Shown: one piece after another, positions 56,465 to 64,000 of the stretch | Layout: every line of letters starts with the position of its first letter | Position numbering within the stretch: position 1 is the stretch's first letter | Assembly (NCBI GenBank): GCA_001179505.1 | Contig: CDMY01000238.1 | Location: forward strand, 85,278-149,277 | Direction: 5' to 3' | Source: Vitrella brassicaformis | Taxonomy: Eukaryota; Sar; Vitrellaceae | Length of the DNA stretch: 64,000 nt | The notes under the pieces: model-generated | What the model was told of the DNA's origin: nothing | The model's input: only the letters and a program-made list of their open reading frames with translations | Database searches by the model: none | Position numbers and translations under genes: made by a program

Positions 56465-57964
56465 TCATCGTCCAATGACGCCGTCAGCCCACTCGTGTGC
56501 CACGCGGTCACTCTCGTCCGAGAACTGACATTTCACACACAGCACACTCTCAATGCAATCAATCCCTGTTGGACCGATCCCTCTTTCGTATGGCACCTGG
56601 TGCATCATGTCGTCGTTGTTGTGATAGTGCGCATGGCCGAAGAACATGTCCTCATCTGAATCATCAGCACGGCTCTGCAGGGGCAGGGGAGACGCGGACA
56701 GGCCGCCAGGGACGCCATGGCCATACACACCTGTAGTCCACACACCTGCAGAGGCAAGCAGGCAGGCATGCCGGTCGGCCGACATAATGGGAGTGTCCAT
56801 CATCACGCTGTACGTTGTCGTCAATCATCAGACCTCCGTTCGTGTGGATGTTCCAGTGCACCATATCGTTGGTGTCCATGGGCAGCACATCAAGGGACGG
56901 CCTACACCCATTCGCAGACAGCGCACCACACATACACGCGTGTCACTTCATCTTGCCCTCTTGTGTGAGTGCTCACGGTGTCGCATCGCCGTTAGTGCTC
57001 GGTGTTGCAGTGGACGCTTGGCTGCCGTAGCTGTCGCTGTGTGTGAGGAATCACCATGCCGGCAAACACAAAGCTCGTGGCAGCTGAACACCAACAAATA
57101 GACACAATGGGCGAATAGCCGTCTGCTGAGAGAGAGGACACCGTGTGCAGTTACGTGTGTCTGAGATGCTGCTCGGTGGCGCCAGGGGGACGGGAGGAGC
57201 ATTGTCCAATTGGGGAGCATTGTCCACCTGCTGCTGGAGCTCCTGCATAAACATCAGCATGTCACAGCAGCGGGAGAGCATCCCAAGATGCGACCGATCG
57301 TCTGCCATACACACATGTGGATCTATCTGCTCGATCGATCACCTGCAGGTCGGCCTCTGTGAGTTTGTGGGTCTTGCGCAAGTGAGAGGTGACCACATTG
57401 CGGTAGGTGTTCTGTTTGCCGCAGATGCCGCCCCCAGCACACGGCACCAGACACGTGGCGGACAGCTTGTCGCTCTTGCCCTTCTTGACCGGCACTTAAG
57501 GCACTACTTCCGCCAGCTGTCCTCCCCAGTACACACGCGCACAGCACTGGGCGTTGTAGTCAGTTGCCTGCTCGTGCGGGTCCATTCCTGGCTTGCGGAA
57601 AACCTGCAGACGGAAGAGGTGGCGGAAGGGTCGCTGGCAAGCGTCTTGGTCGATGGCCGCCGGCAGGAGAGCTATGGCCCAGCCCGGCGCACCCATGATG
57701 CGCTCGGTGCTGGCAGCGTTGAGCCACACGTGGCGGTGCTCTGCCGGGGCGGCCATGTCTATCGGGTCCACAGCCGACTGGGAGTGACTGCGGTCGAGGT
57801 CGATGGCATCCCAGTTGTCGTAAAGGGCACACAGAAGTGACTCATGCGGCACACTCTGAGCAGCTGCACCACACGAGCAGCATACACACGCTTGCAGAGA
57901 AACCCATGCATTTGGACCTGTGTGACTTACCATTCATCGTGAAGCGCAGATAAAGGTCGGACAT
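56465..57964 (-). CDS. Uncharacterised protein with C2H2/BED-like finger
   Basis: ATG at 57964 gives MSDLYLRFTMN, spliced to AAQSVPHESLLCALYDNWDA. The main exon encodes a compact domain (HRHVWLNAASTERIMGAPGW, FRHLFRLQVFRKPGMDPHEQ). A short intron near 57535-57485 is needed to pass a stop and enter KGKSDKLSATCLVPCAGGGI then CGKQNTYRNVVTSHLRKTHK, whose C-x4-5-C ... H-x4-H spacing resembles a C2H2 or BED finger. Later exons are Gln/Pro-rich (ELQQQVDNAPQLDNAPPVPL), Ser/Thr-rich (DSYGSQASTATPSTNGDATP), then DTNDMVHWNIHTNGGLMIDD and a final exon SRADDSDEDMFFGHAHYHNN ending ADGVIGR. Finger plus disordered linkers suggests a DNA-binding protein. The intron joining the two halves is the weakest point; two separate genes are the alternative. 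Confidence 0.58.
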
Positions 57965-58336
57965 CAGACAAAGGGGTGAAATGACCAGGAATACCGCAGA
58001 TAGGAAGGCCTACTTCTCGTATGTGAACCACTTCTCGTATGTATACCACAACACCATCAGCCCCAAAAGGCCTCAGAAAGGGCTTCCTTCGTCACCTGTG
58101 ATGGCGGCATCGACTGTTCTTCGCGGCAGAGCCATATCCACCGAGATCTTGCCTTGTGGTGGAGATGAAGGAAAAGATCTGCAGCAACATAACAACCACA
58201 GCAACAGAGCAAGTACAAACGAGCTGTACGGCACCGTGTTCATCCATCTCCAGGCAGCTCTGCGAGATGGATCGCCCACAGGCTGAGCTCGCCTTTCTGA
58301 AGGAGAAACAACCCGTCGTCGCTGAAAGGAGAAACG
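57965..58336. promoter_or_regulatory. Divergent intergenic region upstream of sulfate-activation gene
   Basis: There are 372 bases between divergent starts. It contains a CTTCTCGTATGTGAACCA/CTTCTCGTATGTATACCA tandem duplication (58014-58049). No coding exon. Confidence 0.45.
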
Positions 58337-59849
58337 ATGGCAGATCTGCCTGGTGCTTCGCCAGCGATGCAGCTCATGTTGCCGTCAGATGTCAATCTCA
58401 GCGAGAGGGACATGTGCGACCTCGAGATGTTACTGATGGGTGCCTTCTCGCCTCTCAAGGGCTATCTGGACCGCGCCAACTACCTCTCCGTCCTGCACAA
58501 CATGCGCCTCACCACAGGTCAAGAAATAAGCAATGGGATGCACGAACGAGGTGGTTGATCCTTGTGTGTGTTTCGGCTGTTCAGGAGAGGTGTGGCCCAT
58601 TCCCATAGTGCTGCCCATTCCCAAGAGCTCGTGCAGGCCAGCTGATTCGTCAGCAGCAGGCCAGAAGGTGACGCTGCGCGACAAGCTGGGCTTGATCATT
58701 GCCGAGGTCAAAGTCACCGACGTGTACGAGCCCGACCTGAGCATCGAGATGGAAAAGGTGGGCCAACCATGCATGAAGATCTGCACCGAAATCATCGTAT
58801 CGCGCACGTCTTTTCTCCTCTGTGTGTCAGGTTCTGGGGTCGACCGACACGAACCATCCATACGCCCAGCACCTGCTCGCCCACTGCAGTGACCACTATT
58901 ACGTGGGAGGGGAGGTGACGCAGCTGCACGACATCCAGCGGTTCGACTTCAAGGAGTACCGGCTGCCGGCGCCAGAGGTGCGGCAGATGATCAAGGACAA
59001 GGGGTGGGGGACCGTCGTGGGCTTCCAAACGCGCAACCCCATGCACAGGAGCCATTTTGAGCTCACGAGACAGGTGACGGATGAGTGCATCGACCTGTTT
59101 GTGATCTTTGCAATACGTGTGTCTATGTGATTGATGCGTGCAGGCTCTGCGCGAGGCGTCAGAAGAGACGGGCAAGAAGGCCCACCTGCTGCTCACGCCT
59201 GCAGTAGGGCCAACACAGCCGGGAGATGTCGAGTACCACATACGCGTCAGGTACAACACAACACAACACAACACAACACAACACACAGCCACAGTCACAT
59301 CCATGTGCACACGTGGGCGTCAATGCGTCTGCGTCATCAGGTGTTACAAGCGTTTGCTCAAGTACTATGGCGACGACAGCGTCAAGCTCGTCCTGTTGCC
59401 CCTCGCTATGCGCATGGCTGGACCAAGAGAGGTACCTAACGAGACCACACATATCTGGAAAGCAACAGTCCGTCCACATGAGGCTCTGAGGCTCTTGCGT
59501 GTATGGTTGTCAGGCCGCATGGCACGCGATTATCCGTCGCAACTACGGCTGCACACACTTCATTGTGGGGCGGGACCATGCTGGCCCCTCGGCCAAGAAG
59601 AAGGACGGCTCGCCCTTCTACGGCCCCTATGAGGCGCACGAGACCCTCAAGTCCGTCCAGGATGAGCTCGGCATCCGTCCGGTGTTCGGTCGTGAGATGG
59701 TCTATGTGGGTGAGGAGCATGGCGGCTATCTGCAGAGGTCGCAGGTGCCCGAGGGCGTCCCGACGCAAAACATCTCCGGCACGCAGCAGAGGCACATGCT
59801 CCAGGTAGACGACGCATCCATCCACACACGCACCATCGCAATGTCCGCA

Positions 59850-59885
<36 letters not shown>

Positions 59886-61128
59886 TGTGTGTTCGTGTGT
59901 GTCAGTCTCGTGAGCCCATCCCGTCATGGTTTTCGTTCCCTGACGTTGTCGAGGTGAGCATGTCACACTCACGGCGGACAGAGGGATCTGCAACACCGTT
60001 CCCTCTGTGTTGTGTGTGCCTCAGGAGCTGCACAAGTTCTACCTGCCGTTCCACGAGCGTGGCTTCTGTTGCTACTTCACGGGCCTGCCGTGCTCGGGCA
60101 AGTCGACACTCGCCATCGCCGTTGAGGCAGCCATCAGTGTCAGACAAGAAAGAGCACCAAACAACCTGGTCTGTCGCCCGTGGATACGTGCGCCCGTGTG
60201 TGCTATTGTATGCAGGAGAACGATAGTGAGAGGCGCAATGTGACCATATTGGATGCGGATATCATCCGAACACATCTGAGGTGCGACGGGCACGCTCGCC
60301 CTACCTACCTGCATTGACATCGCCGTGCGTGTGTTGCCTGCTGTGGTGTGCAGCAAGGGTCTCGGGTTTTTGCGTGAGGATCGTTCGATGAATGTGCGTC
60401 GCATCGGATATGTCGCGTCGGAGATCGTCAAACACAGGGGCATCTGCCTGGTGTGTGGGAAAGATGGAACACATACAGGGACGTCAGGGCGTATGCGAAT
60501 GTTCTTGTCGTTTGTGTGCAGGTTGCGAACATCGCGCCGTATGACGAAGATCGCCAGTTCAACCGCAATCTCATCACCAGGTGACCACAGACAGAAACAC
60601 GCCCCGTGTGCGGTGTATCATTTTGGCTGTGTTCGTGTGTGCGTCGTTCAGTGCTGGTGGTGGCTATGTGGAGGTGTTCGTCAACACGCCGCTGGAGCTG
60701 TGCGAACAGAGGGACGTCAAGGTCAGTCAGTTAGCGTACGCGTGCATATAGGCGATGCTTAATTGACGCACTCGTCGGTTGTTGGGCATGATTGCTGTTT
60801 GTTGTGTCCAGGGCCTCTACAAGAAGGCGCGCCAGGGCATCATCAAACAAGTGAGGGAGATGACACACCCCATCGGCATTATGCGTGCGGGATACATGTA
60901 TGTGGTGCCACTCATTCAGTTCACGGGCATCTCTGATCCGTACGAGCCGCCCCGCAGCCCCGAGCTGTGCCTGGAGACGACAGAAGATGTGTCGAACCAC
61001 GTGCAGCAGGTCAGACAAGAGAGGGGCCCCTCAGTACTGCACACACACGAGCCGGGCGATGCATTGTGCGCATGCAGGTGATGGACTATTTGGTGGCCAA
61101 CAAGTGGATCCTGCGGCCGTCTGAGTGA
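58337..61128 (+). CDS. ATP sulfurylase-APS kinase fusion (PAPS synthetase)
   Basis: Sulfate activation: sulfate plus ATP gives APS, then PAPS. The N-terminal ATP sulfurylase shows MLPSDVNLSERDMCDLEMLL, MGAFSPLKGY, EVWPIPIVLPIP, VVGFQTRNPMHRSHFELT (with the RNPxHRxH motif), LLLTPAVG, IVGRDHAGPSAKKKDGSPFY and VPEGVPTQNISGTQQR. The C-terminal APS kinase shows FTGLPCSGKSTLAIAVE (P-loop), VTILDADIIRTHLSKGLGF, EDRSMNVRRIGYVA, CLVANIAPYDE, SAGGGYVEVFVNTPLELCEQ, TGISDPYEPP and the end VMDYLVANKWILRPSE. About 14 exons. The domain order is sulfurylase then kinase, opposite to animal PAPSS. The P-loop and LDAD motif are intact, so the kinase should be active. No transit peptide is seen, suggesting cytosolic action. 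Confidence 0.95.
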
Positions 61129-61557
61129 TGTGCGGGCGGAGTCTGTCTGCCTGCCTGCCTGCCGTCCTCAGTGTCTGCTCTCTTTCTTTGAGTGAATGCG
61201 GGACAGTGAGCTGTTTTTGACGATGCGTTGATCGGAGTGTAAGAGCGTTCGTGTCTGTAGCCGCCCGATGGCCAACCAGGCGGGCGAGCAGTGTTTGGTG
61301 TCCGACATGTGTTCAGATGGCACACCTGTCCCGCAGTGTGGTGGCCTGTCGTGCATGCGCTTTATTTGACTGAATGTAATGTACGTGAGATTTTGGCTGC
61401 ATGGTCAAGCGGCACAAGTTCACACGCACTCAGCCAGCCACGGAAGATCTCTGCCCTGTCTACTAGGCAAACACTACTGGCAAAAAAGGTCTCATTGCAT
61501 ATGAGCCAGACAGCTACCGCAGATGACATGCATCCGTAAGCGGCAACCACAGATCAA
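61129..61557. other. Convergent intergenic stretch
   Basis: These 429 bases lie between two 3' ends, with a short (CTGC)n run at 61147-61163. I see no gene. Confidence 0.4.
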
Positions 61558-63278
61558 TCAACTACCCAGGGGCTCCCCTGCCTCTTTATCCAGCATCACT
61601 CGCAGAAAACGGTCACTCGCGTCTGTCTGTCCGTCTCGGCGGCTTCTAGCCGCTGGGACGAATGGCCTGACGTGCAGAGCCGACATGTGCACGTCCCTGG
61701 GGACAATGGGCATCTTGCCGCACCTGCACACGCAAGACGTCACAGCCAACAGCAGCCACATGGATGACCGAGTACTCATGGCCCTTCGTCATCTCCATCG
61801 CTCACCCGTGTCTGCAGTCGTCGAATTGCTTCTTGGTGGGCACCTTGGCCTTGATGTACAGGAGCTTCAGCGCCGCCTCGTTGGGCTTGACGCTCCGCCG
61901 CTGGACGGCCGCCTGGCTCGTGAGGCGCGCCACCATCCGGCCGCTCGGCACATCCATCACCACAAAGAAGCAGTGGACGGTCACGTGACGGACCAGCGGA
62001 TGGTCCCTAATTTTCTGCTTGTTGGCGCCATTCGACCATGAGCGCAGGGGGTATGGGAAGACGGCCAGCCGGGGGGCGGTGGCGGGGCTGCCTCTGTAGG
62101 CCAGGTGGTGGCGGATGAGGTCGGCTTCACACTTGTAGATCAGCAGGGGCCGAGCGATGGCGTAGTCGAGCTTCAGGAAGTCGTAGCGGGCGGCTTCGCG
62201 CCGAACAGGGTCCCGGTCCAGATGCGACAAGAGCGACACCACAGTGGGGTGCAGGTCACGGTACATCACGAACGACAGCAGAGTCGCCGCCGTCGACAAG
62301 GCCTGTGCACACACACACAGACAGCGAGCCAGACACTCTTCACTGTCTTTCCTCAATCTTCGTGTTGTCGTTCATTCCTCACCTGTGGTGACGGCATCAT
62401 CTCGTTTTCCTCAGTCATCATCTCCTCATTGTTATGCGGCTCTGACCGCTCCGACGGCCCGCCGCCATCGAGCTCGATGCAGCCCACGGCCATCGGCCCT
62501 GCCTACACACACACACACACACACACACACAAGCACACCTTGACACCCAATGCTGACCTTCCAAACGCATTTTTTCCCTCACAATTGTTTCCGACTCCAT
62601 TGTGGATGTGCTCATGTTGCGCGTCACCGCCTGAACGCCTGCCTCGCCCACTTTGCTGCCGCCTGCAGGGCGCGGGCCTCGAGGGACGGGGAAGCCCTGG
62701 GCGATCTCAGCAGGGGCGAGCGGCGCGCCAGCCATATGGGCCTTGAATGCGGCAGCCATTGAGGCATCTCCACACCTGACACGCGCATGAGACATCGATA
62801 TGAGTGCTAAGATCAGATGCATGAAATGGATCAGTGATTCGACCCTCTGTTGTGCTCACCGTGTCTGTTTCATATTGCTGTTGTCCTCCTTCAATCTCCT
62901 CTTTTGCTCCAAAAGCTCGCAGGCCGTTTGTGTTAGAGCTCTGAATTTCCCAGAAACCGCAGCTGCGGATCTCTCTGAAGAATGTTATTCGTTCATTCTG
63001 TCCCTTCTTTGGGTTTCTGTGTGATGCAGGGACAATCAGGGAAGGGCCAGAGGCCCTCTTCAGTGATGTTTGGTTGAGGACGATCGGAGCTGTCAGGTAA
63101 CACAGGTGTTTCAAAATGGACCTTCTGGGATCTCTGGATAGGAAAAACTACCACCGAGGACCCTCGGAAGCCCTCGCCAGCAGAGATTTGAGAGATCCTC
63201 ACCTTCGCGGAAGCGGTGGGGGTCCTCCGACGGTGGTTGTCCTTCTTCCCATCGCTTTTGTAGGCTTTCCGCAGCCAT
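61558..63278 (-). CDS. Uncharacterised protein
   Basis: ATG at 63278 gives MAAESLQKRWEEGQPPSEDP, spliced to DPRRSILKHLCYLTAPIVLN, then RSAAAVSGKFRALTQTACEL with a coiled-coil-like helix LLEQKRRLKEDNSNMKQTR, then ASMAAAFKAHMAGAPLAPAE, a Ser/Thr-rich exon, ALSTAATLLSFVMYRDLHPT and a long exon with DFLKLDYAIARPLLIYKCEA, DLIRHHLAYRGSP, VHCFFVVMDVPSGRMVARL and AALKLLYIKAKVPTKKQFDD. The last exon ends LDKEAGEPLGS at 61558. Phases agree at the junctions I checked. No recognised motif. The hydrophobic, positively charged central exon could be an organellar or membrane-associated domain. It is head-to-head with the next gene. Confidence 0.6.
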
Positions 63279-64000
63279 GGCGGACCGGGTGAGTGTGACA
63301 CACGTTGGGGGGGAAGCCATTCAGCCAGAAATCGGTGATGCCGACGCACCACAGTGTGACGATGGGCTGTCTGAACCGCTTCTCTCGGTTTGTCTGTGGC
63401 TCGTGACTCAGGCACCCAGCAGCTCTGCCGGCAACGCCTATGGCGGCGGCGGACACTGGGGGGGACACAACTCACAGATGCCAGGTGACTCACGTTGACA
63501 CGGGTCTGCGAATCGAGCGATCCCGTGAAAGTGTGGGTGGTCACTTTGTGTCGCTGTGCGCCCTCAGGTGGACTGCCAAACGCCTATGGACTTCCTGGTG
63601 TGGACGGTGGGCGCAGAGATGGGCTCGGATGCCTTTTAAAGTGCTCCCCTTCGTGTGTGTGTCAGACTCCTCTCATGTGCGTCATGCCTCTGCTGGTGGG
63701 GGCGTTCCTCCTCACCTGCATCCAGTCTTGCACGAGGTGGGCTTGACGAGTGCAGTGGCTAGGCAGTCAGGCGGGCAATGCCCATTGCACGCGTGTATGA
63801 GTCTGATCAGAGTGCTCCTCGGACGACTGGGCAGCTGTTCGATCTCTCGGCAGCTGGGAAGCTTCTCGGGTCAACGGGTGAGTATTGAGGACAGCAGTGC
63901 AGTCTGCACACGTACATGGTACTGATTGATGCCTTCGTCTGTATGTCTGTCTGTCTGCCTGTCTGACAGTCCTGAGAGTCAGTAACTTGAAGGTGCAGCG
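63277..64000 (+). CDS. Uncharacterised Gly-rich protein, 3' truncated
   Basis: ATG at 63277 (MADR) splices at 63289 to APSSSAGNAYGGGGHWGGHN, then to GGLPNAYGLPGVDGGRRDGL; NAYG occurs in both exons, suggesting an internal Gly-rich repeat. A hydrophobic stretch CVMPLLVGAFLLTCIQSC may be a membrane segment if 63600-63740 is coding. A further exon at about 63762-63879 reads AMPIARVYESDQSAPRTTGQ then LFDLSAAGKLLGSTG. The gene runs off the right end. Its proposed ATG overlaps that of the minus-strand gene, so one of the two starts may be wrong. Confidence 0.5.

Overview
This is a nuclear window from a protist with dense, intron-rich genes. About 21 protein genes lie on alternating strands, with introns of roughly 30-130 bases that very often end in GT-rich tracts just before CAG. 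Several things point to a photosynthetic alveolate such as a chromerid alga, with Vitrella-type as my best guess: a signal peptide followed by an Ala-Ala-Phe plastid-type leader on one gene, a GC-AG intron, TG/CA-rich introns, and the sequence style of the proteins. That assignment is inference; no rRNA or organelle marker is present. A 300-base run of N (37456-37755) is an assembly gap.

Layout. 1-2359 (+): 3' part of a double-BTB protein. 2593-4182 (-): translation initiation factor eIF3g. 4375-4946 (+): CRIPT. 5705-7271 (+): Pro/Ser-rich unknown. 7919-10170 (-): HAD-like hydrolase. 10421-11050 (+): LAMTOR2/roadblock-like protein. 11375-12948 (-): zinc-knuckle protein ending in a PARP-like ADP-ribosyltransferase domain. 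13209-16426 (+): zinc-knuckle poly(ADP-ribose) glycohydrolase ending in an AMPK-type carbohydrate-binding domain. 17347-18587 (-) and 18805-19795 (+): unknown membrane protein and unknown soluble protein. 20721-31103 (-): very large HECT E3 ligase of the TRIP12/UPL3 type. 31739-35491 (+): formate-tetrahydrofolate ligase. 35640-37340: array of tRNA-derived SINE-like repeats plus one tRNA-like gene, then the gap. 37827-42018 (-): plastid-targeted helical protein. 42702-43627 (+): FUN14-family membrane protein. 44249-45171 (-): mitochondrial-type unknown. 45573-48093 (-): divergent kinase-like protein. 48320-51005: tandem segmental duplication. 51127-52950 (-), 53391-55247 (+) and 56465-57964 (-): unknown proteins, the last with a C2H2-like finger. 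58337-61128 (+): ATP sulfurylase-APS kinase fusion. 61558-63278 (-) and 63277 to the end (+): head-to-head unknown genes whose predicted start codons overlap.

The most striking unit is the divergent pair at 11375-16426. One gene encodes a likely writer of ADP-ribose and its neighbour encodes the eraser. Both carry copies of the same unusual Cys/His knuckle module, and one intron position inside the module is shared. The eraser also carries a glycogen/starch-type binding domain. Together they look like a co-regulated ADP-ribosylation cassette in which both enzymes are directed to the same target. Most other genes are ordinary housekeeping: translation, splicing, Ragulator signalling, ubiquitin, one-carbon and sulfate metabolism.
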